This document shows, in pieces, positions 42,291 through 50,881 of a DNA stretch of 64,000 bases. The notes beneath the pieces were generated by a model, which worked only from the letters and a program-made list of their open reading frames with translations, did not search any database and was not told the origin of the DNA. Positions within the stretch are counted from its first letter, which is position 1. Each line of letters opens with the position of its first letter. The position numbers and the translations under genes are program-made. The stretch comes from Leekyejoonella antrihumi (GTDB lineage Bacteria > Actinomycetota > Actinomycetes > Actinomycetales > Dermatophilaceae): assembly GCF_007845645.1 (NCBI RefSeq), contig NZ_VCQV01000027.1, forward strand, positions 1-64,000. Reading direction: 5' to 3'.

Positions 42291-43904
42291 CTACTTGGCC
42301 GCCTCGTCAGCTGCTCCCTTTGCTACCGTCTCGAGCCGGGCACCGTAACGCCGACGCATCGCCTCGCGACTCGGGGCTTCCGGCAGGTCGCCACCGTCGG
42401 CGACAATCACGATGCTGTCGGCGCGCGGGCACTTGAAACCTGCGATCTTGGTGGCGCAGAAGGCGGCCAACGCCGCCGCATCGGTGCCGCCGAACTCTGC
42501 CGAGGGGAGCACCACCGCGCAGACCCGCTCACGCCACGCCGGATCGGGAACTCCGAACACGAACGCCCGAGACACTGCCGGGTGGGCCTGCAGCGCGAGC
42601 TCGACCTCGGCAGGGTAGACATTCAGACCGCCAGGCTTGATCAGGTCCTTGTCGGACGTGCGCCCGATGAACCACATGTTCTGGTCGGCCCCCACCCGCA
42701 GCACATCGCCGGTGCGCAGCCACCCATCTTGAGTCAGTCGGGTGGGCTCGTCGGGCCAGTATCGTTGCACCACCGCGTCGCTGCGCACCCATGCCTCGCC
42801 CGGCTCGCCCGGTTCTACGGGCGATCCCTTGGAGTCCCGCACCGACATCCGCACAAGCGGCAGCGGGCGGCCCACATAGTTCGACTCGATCGGGCCGTCA
42901 CCGACCCGGCCCATCGCGACCAATCCCGCGGTCTCCGTCTGACCGTAGAAACCCCACCACTGCACACCCGCATCCCGGTAACGAGCGATCGTCACCGGTG
43001 CGTCCAGGCCCATCACCAGGCGCAGCCCCCCAGGAAAGGCGCTCTTGGCCGCATCGGCCGCGTCCGCAATCCGTGCGGCCATCGGTGCGAACTCGGCGAA
43101 GAAGCTGACCTCACCTGCCGCTATCCGGCGAGCCGCCTCGTTCGGGTCAAACGAGGTGAGCATCGTGTTGGCTGCTCCTCGGCATACCGCGACGAACATC
43201 AGGTAGGCACCGAAGGTGTGCGAAAGCGGGAGGAACACACCGTGTGCGTCCTGCTCGCCGATGTCCAACGGTTCCCCCGTGGTGGTGACCTGAGTGATCA
43301 GGTTGCGGTGGGTCAGCGCTGCACCTCGTGGGCGGCCAGCCACAGCCGCGGTGTAGAAGAGCGCCACTGGCGCATCCGCACCGATCACCCCGTCCCGCAC
43401 CGGCCGCGTAGGCCCGCTCGTCAATGACTCGTATGCAACCACTCCCTCGCCGGACGGTGTCGACCCGTCGCCGAGTAGGACTGAGGCCTCGGCGCCGCTG
43501 TACAGCCGGTGCATCCACTCCAGACGCTCTACCTGGTCGGCGACGAGCAGCGTCGGTGCAGTCTCCGCGAGAATTGCGCGTACCTCCTCCTCCGCAAGTC
43601 GAACGTCGAGTGGCACCACGATGGCTCCCAGTCCGGCACAAGCGAGGTACAGCTCCATGTAACGGTGACAGTTGTCCGACCGCACCACGACCCGGTCACC
43701 CGGACGCAACCAGCGCTCACGAAGCGCTGTGCACACCGCGGACACCCGTGAGTGAAGCTGCTGGAAAGACCAAGTGTTCGAGCCGCAACGGACAGCGGGC
43801 CTTTGCGCGTGCAGTGCTGCGGACCGTTCGAACGCGTCGAACAACGTGAACCCACAACTCGACGCGCCAGACGACTCATCCATCCGTCGGCCCTGCTCGC
43901 TCAT
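42291..43904 (-). CDS. AMP-dependent acyl-CoA synthetase-like protein with degenerate motifs
   Basis: A 537-aa ANL-superfamily protein. Overall architecture is kept: AWxFQQLHSRVSAV-type opening, WWGFYGQTETAG (A5), GWLRTGDVLRVGADQNMWFIGRTSDKDLIKPGGLNVYP region (A7-A8, hinge) and AFVFGVPDPAWRERVCAVV. Two catalytic motifs are altered. The P-loop (normally TSGTTGxPKG) reads YTAAVAGRPRG, and the C-terminal catalytic lysine region (normally TATGKVLR) reads APSREAMRRR, so the A10 lysine is missing. It may be a weak ligase, do only the thioesterification half, or be non-catalytic. It lies 2 nt from the next ligase gene. Confidence 0.83.
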   Translation of the reverse strand: MSEQGRRMDESSGASSCGFTLFDAFERSAALHAQRPAVRCGSNTWSFQQLHSRVSAVCTALRERWLRPGDRVVVRSDNCHRYMELYLACAGLGAIVVPLDVRLAEEEVRAILAETAPTLLVADQVERLEWMHRLYSGAEASVLLGDGSTPSGEGVVAYESLTSGPTRPVRDGVIGADAPVALFYTAAVAGRPRGAALTHRNLITQVTTTGEPLDIGEQDAHGVFLPLSHTFGAYLMFVAVCRGAANTMLTSFDPNEAARRIAAGEVSFFAEFAPMAARIADAADAAKSAFPGGLRLVMGLDAPVTIARYRDAGVQWWGFYGQTETAGLVAMGRVGDGPIESNYVGRPLPLVRMSVRDSKGSPVEPGEPGEAWVRSDAVVQRYWPDEPTRLTQDGWLRTGDVLRVGADQNMWFIGRTSDKDLIKPGGLNVYPAEVELALQAHPAVSRAFVFGVPDPAWRERVCAVVLPSAEFGGTDAAALAAFCATKIAGFKCPRADSIVIVADGGDLPEAPSREAMRRRYGARLETVAKGAADEAAK

Positions 43905-43906
43905 GG

Positions 43907-45226
43907 TCAGTCCCTCACAGTGACACGTGCGAACTTCACGGTCCCGATGCCGATATCGCTCGCGTCAACGAGCTCCACAACCGCGGGTACCCCGAGTCGG
44001 TCGTGCAGGTCGTTGCCAAGGCGTGTCCGGAGTTCATCGGTGTTGGATACCTCGCTGACCGTCGTGCGAACGATCAGCTCATCCTGTGGCTGGTGCCTCA
44101 GCTTCACCAGCTGGTACGCGGCGAACTCGGTTTCCGGATGCGTCCAGAGAACGTTCTCGACGTCGTCGCTGAACACCCTGTTCGTTCCCACCAGCACGGA
44201 CCACGCATAGCGTCCTCGGTAGTTCACCCTGGCATGCGTACTACCGCACTCGCAGGTGCTCTCGTCGATCTGCACCACGTCTTCCATCCGGTACCGAAGG
44301 AAGGGCGTGGCCTCGGCCCAGAGGTTGGTCACGATCAGCTCGCCCTCCGCGCCTTGCTCGACCGACTCAAGGGTGTCGGAGTCAACCACCTCGAGGAGGA
44401 ACTGATCTTCCAGGAAGTGCAGGGCGGGCGCAGAGAACTCGCACTCGGATGCCGGTATGTACTGATCACCGGAACTGCCCATGTTTCGATACGGGACCCC
44501 CCAGGCCCTCTCCAGGATTGTTCGTCTGGCGTCCGTGCACAGGAACGCCGAGTAGATGAACTTCAAGTTCGGGTGCACCTGCGTTGGCACAATATCGTGT
44601 TCGCGCATGTACTTGATCTCGATCTCCGGGTGGTAGATGAAGATCGAGTCGAAGTCGACTCCAGCGAGGAGCTCAAGGTTTGTGGGCACGACCTGACGGT
44701 TGTCGAACTCCAGCGCAAACACTGTCGCGCCCAACCGTCGGGCGCCCTCCGCGGTCATCGAGTACCCGTGCCAGGTCATCGCGGCTTCCAACCAGTTGTT
44801 TGTCCGGTGCCCTGGCCGAAGTCCTACCCGCCAAAGCATCCTCGCGAAGTTGTCGGCGATCTGATCGAAATCCGCTCGAGTGGCACCGAACACATCCGGC
44901 GACCCGCTGGTACCGGTGCTCTTGTTCACACGGTAGAGCTGGTTGCGCGGGACGCAAAGAGTGCCACAGAACGGGTCCCCGCTCGCGACACGGAACTCCC
45001 GCAGGTCATCTTTGCTCATGATCGGGAGCTTGTGCAGGTCCTGCACGCCCCGTACATCGGCCGGTTTGACCCCCGCCCGGTCGTAGAACTGCTTGAAGAA
45101 GGCGCTGTTCTCGTACACCCTGCGGACCTGCCGCACCAGCCGATCGCTCTGCAGCGCCCTCAGATCAGCGCGCGGGAGCGTCTCCATCTGAGGGTCCCAG
45201 TGCACTCGGCTCTCGGCGTCACTCAC
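43907..45226 (-). CDS. Phenylacetate-CoA ligase (PaaK)-like adenylate-forming enzyme
   Basis: A 439-aa protein of the PaaK family. The start region VRRVYENSAFFKQFYDRAGVKP is typical. LPIMSKDDLREF, the P-loop NKSTGTSGSPDVF, YRNMGSSGDQY (acyl pocket and A5 region), and ATPFLRYRMEDVVQIDESTCECGSTHARV with a CxC pair follow. The ending IGTVKFARVTV may supply the late lysine. It probably activates a carboxylic acid with ATP and CoA; the acid is unknown, and non-aromatic substrates are possible. It begins the ligase-TetR unit, and a copy of the shared 13-bp site lies 88 nt upstream. Confidence 0.83.
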   Translation of the reverse strand: MSDAESRVHWDPQMETLPRADLRALQSDRLVRQVRRVYENSAFFKQFYDRAGVKPADVRGVQDLHKLPIMSKDDLREFRVASGDPFCGTLCVPRNQLYRVNKSTGTSGSPDVFGATRADFDQIADNFARMLWRVGLRPGHRTNNWLEAAMTWHGYSMTAEGARRLGATVFALEFDNRQVVPTNLELLAGVDFDSIFIYHPEIEIKYMREHDIVPTQVHPNLKFIYSAFLCTDARRTILERAWGVPYRNMGSSGDQYIPASECEFSAPALHFLEDQFLLEVVDSDTLESVEQGAEGELIVTNLWAEATPFLRYRMEDVVQIDESTCECGSTHARVNYRGRYAWSVLVGTNRVFSDDVENVLWTHPETEFAAYQLVKLRHQPQDELIVRTTVSEVSNTDELRTRLGNDLHDRLGVPAVVELVDASDIGIGTVKFARVTVRD

Positions 45227-45608
45227 CTTGACCGCCCCTCTCCGGGACTCAGATTCGCCGCGGTTCGGCTTCGCAAACTAAGCAAACACCCTGCTCAAGT
45301 ATCAAGTCAATGATAGATTTTCTTGTCTAACGAGTCGGGTTTGTGGCGACGTCGGCCAGGTCGTTGTCGCCGAGTTTGAAGGTGTGTCTCACGGATTTGC
45401 GGCTCTTCGCGATGGATACACGAGCGACCTGCCCGGGTGTACACCAATGGCAATCGCCTCGGCAGTGAGCGAGTACCTCGAACGGAACAGTCACTGTGCA
45501 AGAGCGTCCTGGCGCATACGGGCCTCGTGGGCGGCCGCGGCAATGACGCCGACATCGATGCCGGCGCCCAGGAGTATGCAAGTCGTGAGTCGCTCGCTGC
45601 CGAGTTCT
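45227..45608. other. Upstream region of the ligase unit
   Basis: A 382-bp gap. It holds the AT-rich promoter of the PaaK-like gene with the 13-bp site at 45314-45326. The rest, up to the HAD remnant, shows no convincing gene on either strand. Confidence 0.35.
45314..45329. promoter_or_regulatory. Candidate TetR operator, copy 2
   Basis: TAGATTTTCTTGTCTA has TAGA/TCTA ends in inverted orientation, and its first 13 bases match the site at 41009-41021 with one difference. It lies about 90 nt upstream of the PaaK-like start codon at 45226. Confidence 0.5.
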
Positions 45609-46303
45609 GATCATCGCGTGAGTTTCGACGGCCCGCGGCACGCCTGTCTGCTGATCTTCGTCGTCAACGAGACACTGTCGGACCTGGGCCGCTGGGCGCC
45701 CGGCGCGCGCACCTCGGGGAAGCGGAGCACCTGGCCAGCCCCTGATTCGCCAGCATGTTGCGCGACGGGATCGCCCTGGCCGCGGCCGGAACAACCGCCC
45801 CGTTCGCCCGGATCGCCGCGGAGTCGCTGCGCGACCTGCTGGATGCCCACCTGCCCAGCCGCGGAATGGAGAACGCCGGCCAGCACGTCCTGGACAGTTT
45901 CGCCGGCCTGCCGGTCCACCCCGACGTCAGCGCCGGACTGGAGGCGCTGGCGGAGCTGGGCCTTCGGGTCGTGACACTGAGCTAGGGATCGGCGGACGTA
46001 GCCCTACGCGCTGCTGGCGTCGCGGGGCGTTCGGCACCACTTCGAGCGGCTGCTGTCCGTGCAGGACGCAGGCTTGTGGAAGCCCGCCCCCGCGCCTACG
46101 CTTACGCGCTGCAGCAGTGCCAGGTCGCCCCGAGGGACGCCATGCTCGTGGCCGTGCACCCCTGGGACACTGACGGAGCCAGCCGTGCCGGCCTGTCCAG
46201 CGCCTGGATCAACCGCAGCTCCGCCCGATACCCCCCACCTACTTCTTGACCCCGACCTGCAGGCCGACTCTCTGCTAGGCATGGCCGAGCAACTTCAGTG
46301 ATC
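45609..46303 (+). pseudogene. Haloacid dehalogenase-like (HAD) hydrolase remnant
   Basis: Collinear blocks of a type II haloacid dehalogenase lie in different frames. First comes LLIFVVNETLSDL (about 45645-45690), where the nucleophile aspartate of the normal FDVNETL has become valine. Then MLRDGIALAAAGTTAPFARIAAESL and SFAGLPVHPDVSAGLEALAELGLRVVTLS (45755-45984) end at a stop. A third block around 46110-46230 gives YALQQCQVAPRDAMLVAVHPWDTDGA, the late aspartate motif. Frame changes, a stop and the lost nucleophile all say it is dead. Confidence 0.7.
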
Positions 46304-46514
46304 TGGACGTCAAGGGATGCAGCTAACCCCGACGCCCGCTCGTACGTTCCTCGGCGGCGTGCCCCTGGCAGCGACCGTCATCTACATCAAGTCCCCTAAT
46401 GAGACGGCGAGCAGTCTCACTTGAGGACGGCGAGCTCAATCGGGCCTGCGCTGCAGCGTCGCATAGACCCATTCTCACGTTCAGAAAGTACGGTGCCCTT
46501 CAGCGGGCCGCTCG

Positions 46515-47126
46515 TCAGCGCTCTCGGCCGAAGCCGACGATCCGGCTGGTGGGTGGTGGGTCCATCCGTTCCCGGGTTGCGCCGACGGAACGGGTCTCGC
46601 CTTGGTTGCTGAGTGGTGGACCGAAGCCGGCCGGCTGGCCACCGTTGCCGCCGTCGAGACGGGGCTGTTCCCACCCTCGGGCCCTGACGACGGAGTGCCA
46701 GTGGTAACCCGGCAGTGTCGGTCCGAGGTTCGCGTTGTCGGCGGACAGCCTCGCGGCGATGTCGGCCTGTGACAGATCGTCCGATGGGCTGTCTTGGGGA
46801 CGGTGTACCCGGATGAAGTGAGAGGGTTCGAGATCCTCCAGCCGGATCTTGACGTAACGCTCGCCGCTATGGAACGACTCGTCGACCTGCGTGATGCCGA
46901 CCGGGACACGCACCTGGACCGCCGCTGCACCGTAGTGAAATACACCGGATGCGTTGCCATCTGGCCGTGTTGAGAAGAATGCGTAGGGCATATCGACCGG
47001 CGACGATGAGATCATCCGCCTCTCGCGCATGATGCTGAGCGCGGCCTCCGGGCTGGTGTGGTGATAGAGCGTGATCCAGTCCTCCGGGCCGGGCCCGGCG
47101 GCGTATGCCGAGGTCGGGCTACCCAT
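46515..47126 (-). CDS. Hypothetical protein with an ADP-ribosyltransferase-like segment
   Basis: A 203-aa protein from ATG 47126. Residues about 20-110 read WITLYHHTSPEAALSIMRERRM, then AFFSTRPDGNASG, then VQVRVPVGITQVDESF and EDLEPSHFIRV. This layout (an H-T start loop, a helix, an F-S strand, a late strand) resembles small HYD1/ART-like toxin folds, by eye only. The C-terminal 80 residues are Gly/Pro/Arg-rich and probably disordered. The start overlaps the upstream small gene by 8 nt, indicating coupling, and is preferred over a 240-aa version. A toxin or effector role is speculative. Confidence 0.6.
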   Translation of the reverse strand: MGSPTSAYAAGPGPEDWITLYHHTSPEAALSIMRERRMISSSPVDMPYAFFSTRPDGNASGVFHYGAAAVQVRVPVGITQVDESFHSGERYVKIRLEDLEPSHFIRVHRPQDSPSDDLSQADIAARLSADNANLGPTLPGYHWHSVVRARGWEQPRLDGGNGGQPAGFGPPLSNQGETRSVGATRERMDPPPTSRIVGFGRER

Positions 47127-47310
47127 GAGCCCCGCCGTCAGGTCGACGCGCGAGATCGGGTTGCGTGAGGCGGATCCAATCGACAACAGTGCTGTCACAT
47201 CGGATGATGCCCGTCTCGGATGGCCGCCCCACCACACCCAGGTGCCACAGCAGTTGATTGAAGTACTGCTCGCGTGGGCTGGCCGGAAAGGCGATACTCG
47301 GGTCGGTCAT
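47119..47310 (-). CDS. Small hypothetical protein, coupled to the ART-like gene
   Basis: A 63-aa protein starting MTDPSIAFPASPREQYF and continuing with VVDWIRLTQPDLARR. AGGAG lies 6-9 nt upstream of the GTG/ATG pair at 47313/47310. Its stop overlaps the next start (47119-47126), so the two genes form a coupled pair, the arrangement expected of an antitoxin or chaperone preceding its partner. No family recognised. It is encoded 9 nt after the DUF4192 gene stop. Confidence 0.55.
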   Translation of the reverse strand: MTDPSIAFPASPREQYFNQLLWHLGVVGRPSETGIIRCDSTVVDWIRLTQPDLARRPDGGAHG

Positions 47311-47319
47311 CACGATCTC

Positions 47320-48435
47320 CTACGGTGTTGGCCCGACCCCGGGCTGCGGTCCACCTGCCGGCGGCTGCCGGTGCTCAGGTCGCCGGCTGCGCGGCGCCGT
47401 GAGTGGTTGCCGGGAAGCTTCGTCGCGATCGACGTTCGCGGACGGTGAGACCGCGTGCCCGTGGGCGGCGACCTCGGCCGCCCACGCGTGGGATTCCTGA
47501 CGTGTGGGAGCGGGCTGCTCGGGCAGCCGGGTCCAGCAGTTCGGCGGGACGGCGTGGTGCAGGGCGGTCTGCACTAGCCGCGCCATCGTGTAGGTGTCCA
47601 GCGCGGGGGCATGATCGAGGGCGACTCTGGCCTGCATGCCGTCGCCGGTCAGCCAGTAGGAGAAGGCGGCCAGGGTCGCGGCCGGTGTCCGCAATCGCTC
47701 GGGAGCGCGCCGGGTCAGGTCCTTCCACAATGCGGCCTGACCGGCCGCGCAGTCGACAGTCAGGGTGGACCATGCGGTGTCACGCAGTCCGATATCGGCA
47801 AGGTCCTGCAGCAGCCGGGCGGCATCCGGGTCACCCAGCTTGGTCTGGGTGCGTACCGCCGTCTCCACCGTGCGCTTGACCCAGTCGCGTTCCCCCGCCA
47901 GGGACGGGTCACGACTGCCGGCAGCCGCGGCCAGCACCCGATCACTGAGCACGTGATCGGGTCCGAACGACTGCGCCAGCTCGTCCTGACTGGACCAGGG
48001 AGTGCGTCTGCCACGCAGCACCAGCTCGGCCGCGACCTGGCTGGACACCGCCGAGTCGATCGGTCCCGTGCGTTCGCTGATCGTCTCGCGCCACTGCTCG
48101 GCGGAGACCTGCAGTTGCGCGGTGATCGTGACGTTCTCGGGCAGTGCGCGCGCGGTGATGCCCAACGCCTTCTCGGCCCGGTCCTGGTCCTCGGTGTAGG
48201 CCAGCACGGCCATTTCGAGGTGCTCGTAGCGGGAGTACACGCGCCGGAGCCGGTCGGCCGACAGGTCCGAATTCTCCAAGGCCGCGTCGATGTCCTGGCG
48301 CGCCGCGGGCACCTCGGTGTTGAACCCGACCGGGATCACCACCACGGCATCCTCGGGGTGAAACCCCACCGCATACGGGGCATACGCGACCAACCCGTCA
48401 AGTCCACTGATCACCAGCGGTGGGTCGACGCTCAT
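47320..48435 (-). CDS. DUF4192-family protein
   Basis: A 371-aa actinobacterial protein. It opens with VISGLDGLVAYAPYAVGFHPEDAVVVIPV, the hallmark DUF4192 start (a region on 'high performance at position' strands), followed by VLAYTEDQDRAEKALGITARAL and GRRTPWSSQDELAQSF. Later AALWKDLTRRAPERLRTPAATLAAFSYWLTGDGMQARVALDHA matches the family's helical C-terminal half. A Pro/Arg-rich tail ends the chain. The start at 48435 is chosen by homology of the opening; upstream in-frame sequence is not family-like. Function is unknown in the family; many copies sit in mobile or accessory regions. Confidence 0.78.
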   Translation of the reverse strand: MSVDPPLVISGLDGLVAYAPYAVGFHPEDAVVVIPVGFNTEVPAARQDIDAALENSDLSADRLRRVYSRYEHLEMAVLAYTEDQDRAEKALGITARALPENVTITAQLQVSAEQWRETISERTGPIDSAVSSQVAAELVLRGRRTPWSSQDELAQSFGPDHVLSDRVLAAAAGSRDPSLAGERDWVKRTVETAVRTQTKLGDPDAARLLQDLADIGLRDTAWSTLTVDCAAGQAALWKDLTRRAPERLRTPAATLAAFSYWLTGDGMQARVALDHAPALDTYTMARLVQTALHHAVPPNCWTRLPEQPAPTRQESHAWAAEVAAHGHAVSPSANVDRDEASRQPLTAPRSRRPEHRQPPAGGPQPGVGPTP

Positions 48436-48696
48436 GATCGCCACGCATCCGAGGTTGCCGCTCCCGCCGTACAGGCCTGTGCTCGCACTGGATTCGACAT
48501 CACGAGGTCCTTCACTCGGGAACAACTGGTCACCGACCAAGGAACACACGGCCGTGGTCGGCGGACACAGTGACCGGACCGGGCAGTCCTCGCTCGAACC
48601 GAGGCAGACGCGTGCCCCGTTGTCCGGCGACCGCTTGCTGACGTCCTTGGTCAATGAAGGAGCCACACAGCCCTCTTCATCACCGGCGGGAAGGCC

Positions 48697-49497
48697 ATGA
48701 TGGGTTACAACAAGGCGTGGGAGGTGCAGTACAGCCGCGACCGGGCTCGCGGCATCCGGCGCTACGTGCCCGCCGAGCGAACTCGAGCACGGCTGGAGAT
48801 GCTGGTCACCCACGGTGCGTCGCTGCGGACGCTGGCAAAAATCACCGAGCTGAGCGGCACCGCAATCGGCCAGATCATCGCGGGACGTCGCGCGCAGGTG
48901 CAGTCACGCACCGCCCGCCGCGTCAAACAGCTGCGACTTCGGGACGTCTACGGAGACCAGGCCGACGGCCTGGTCCCCAGCCTGGGCGCACTTCGACGTG
49001 TCCGCGCGCTGCGCGCCCTCGGCTGGGACGGCCCCTCCCTGACGGCGGCCGGTGCTGCTCATACCAACCAACTGCTCGCCGCACGGCGGGACCACATCAC
49101 CATCGGCCGATGGCGACAGATCGACCAGGTGTATGAACGACTATCGATGACACCCGGCCCCTCCCCCGCCGCCCGCCGGAGAGCCCGCCACAAAGGGTGG
49201 CCGCCTCCCCTGGCCTGGGACGAGGACACGATCGACGATCCGGGAGCCAAACCGTGCGAACTGGCTCAATCCAACGAACTTCTTGTGGACGAGGTCGCCA
49301 TCCGCAGAGCAGTATTCGGCGACCGAGCCACACTTCACCCGGCCGAGCAGGCCACGGTCATCACCACGATGGCGGCACAGGCGCTGTCCGACCGGCAGAT
49401 CGCCTCGGCGACCAACCGTTCGCCACGCACCGCGCTGCGCATCAGGAAACGACTGGGCACACCAAGCCAGTGGCGACCATGCTCGCCGGCCCGATAG
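48697..49497 (+). CDS. Mobile-element-type helix-turn-helix protein
   Basis: A 266-aa basic protein. Residues about 25-75 read VPAERTRARLEMLVTHGASLRTLAKITELSGTAIGQIIAGRR in pieces, a helix-turn-helix of the kind found in actinophage and integrative-element proteins. Later come GWPPPLAWDEDTIDDPGA, a motif recurring in such proteins, and a second possible HTH near the C-terminus (LSDRQIASATNRSPRTALRIRKRL). GGGAAGG is 2-5 nt upstream of the double ATG at 48697/48700. Divergent from the DUF4192 gene. Role: probably DNA binding within an accessory element. Confidence 0.68.
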   Translation: MMGYNKAWEVQYSRDRARGIRRYVPAERTRARLEMLVTHGASLRTLAKITELSGTAIGQIIAGRRAQVQSRTARRVKQLRLRDVYGDQADGLVPSLGALRRVRALRALGWDGPSLTAAGAAHTNQLLAARRDHITIGRWRQIDQVYERLSMTPGPSPAARRRARHKGWPPPLAWDEDTIDDPGAKPCELAQSNELLVDEVAIRRAVFGDRATLHPAEQATVITTMAAQALSDRQIASATNRSPRTALRIRKRLGTPSQWRPCSPAR

Positions 49498-49681
49498 ATC
49501 AGTCCCATATGCCGCACAGCCGAGCCGCGCACGAAACCGCACCTCCGCTCGAGGTACAAATCCCCGGCGCACCGGCCGGCCCGCCGCGACCCTCGCCAAC
49601 CCGTTGTGTCCGCCGAGGCCGACCTCTGCCCCTTTGGTCAGCCGAAGAGCATGATTCACGGGTCCACGGCGGGAGCAACTC

Positions 49682-50263
49682 ATGACTGACCGAAGACTTC
49701 GGGGCGGCCGGGCGTTGCCACAGGACCACGAGCCTACGACCGCGTCATCCGCGGCCCCGAGCGATGCGGACCCCGCCGTCGTGTTCCTCCAGGCGATGCG
49801 CGGTCGTCACGCCCTGCAGGTGGTGCCCGGACTTCACCTCGACGAGTCCTCGGCACAGGTAGACCCCGACGGGGTGACAGTTGACGTCGGACTGACCGGC
49901 CACCCCTACACCGCGGTCACGATGCGCTGGTCCGCCAACACCCGCACCACGACAGCCGACATCGAACTCCCCACGCAAGGCCCATTTACCCTCTCCAACC
50001 GGGACATCGGGATCCTCTGGGACACCGCCCCGGTGACCGCTGCGATGATCCGGTCGGCCGTCACCAACGCCGCCACTCAGGTCTGGACCCCGGAGCACGC
50101 CGACCCGGAGAGAGGACGCCGCCGACGAACCGTGACCCGCGCCCCGACGCAGACCCGCTGGCGGTCGGCGTCACCCGCGACCGCCAGACTCCTCGGGCGC
50201 AGACTCCCCTACCCGGAAGCGACGTATCGCGATGAGTCACTCCCCCGGACCCAATTGCGATAG
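49682..50263 (+). CDS. Hypothetical protein
   Basis: A 193-aa protein with no recognised family. The central part (residues about 35-150) has steady coding bias and alternating strands (HALQVVPGLHLDESSAQVD, YTAVTMRWSANTRTTTADI, FTLSNRDIGILWDTAPVTAAMI). The C-terminal 45 residues are Arg-rich. It follows the HTH protein gene by 184 bp on the same strand, with a further small gene after it, so the three may be one accessory unit. Confidence 0.55.
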   Translation: MTDRRLRGGRALPQDHEPTTASSAAPSDADPAVVFLQAMRGRHALQVVPGLHLDESSAQVDPDGVTVDVGLTGHPYTAVTMRWSANTRTTTADIELPTQGPFTLSNRDIGILWDTAPVTAAMIRSAVTNAATQVWTPEHADPERGRRRRTVTRAPTQTRWRSASPATARLLGRRLPYPEATYRDESLPRTQLR

Positions 50264-50356
50264 GGACCAGCCACCGCGAGACATCAACTGCACTCACCCA
50301 GCCCGGTCCGCAGCTGCGGGCGACAACGGTGATCGTCCGACGGACGAGGGCAACGC

Positions 50357-50587
50357 ATGAGTGCCGACGAGTTTGAAGCATGGCGAAGCGAGCAGCAGGA
50401 AGATGAGCTGGAGATCCGTGAGGACCGTCAGCAGCAACGGATCGGCACATGTGAAGACGCGGTGGCGGCCCGATCCGACATCGTCGGCACGACCGAGGCG
50501 CAGTGGGTCCTCGACGAGGGCTGGCCCACCGGCGCCGACGCGCCCAACCATGACCTCGGAGCCAGATGGACCGGGCGAAGCCGCTGA
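50357..50587 (+). CDS. Small acidic hypothetical protein
   Basis: A 76-aa protein, highly charged: residues 1-30 (DEFEAWRSEQQEDELEIREDRQQQ) form an acidic, probably helical segment. The remainder is polar (EAQWVLDEGWPTGAD). The start at 50357 is 93 bp after the previous stop. Composition suggests a small soluble partner protein; no function assigned. Confidence 0.45.
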   Translation: MSADEFEAWRSEQQEDELEIREDRQQQRIGTCEDAVAARSDIVGTTEAQWVLDEGWPTGADAPNHDLGARWTGRSR

Positions 50588-50881
50588 TCGTTCACTTCAT
50601 CAATGTCCGCAGCATCACTGGCTGAGGCTGAACATCGCTCGGTGTGGCGAGGTCCAGTTGGTTTGACAGTTCCGGCTCCTCAACCGCGCGAGAGACACCC
50701 CACACGAGATGTGCGGACGATCGAAGCTTGGACGCCCTCATCCCGACAGACGCGGGCATCCTGCGGTGGGTCCGACCACCGCATGGAGGCTGGACACCGC
50801 GTCAATCGCGGCTACCAGAGGCCAGGTCCGGCGAAGCCGGAGATTTAGAGTTACGCAGCACCGCTCCAGTGGGCTCGGCAG

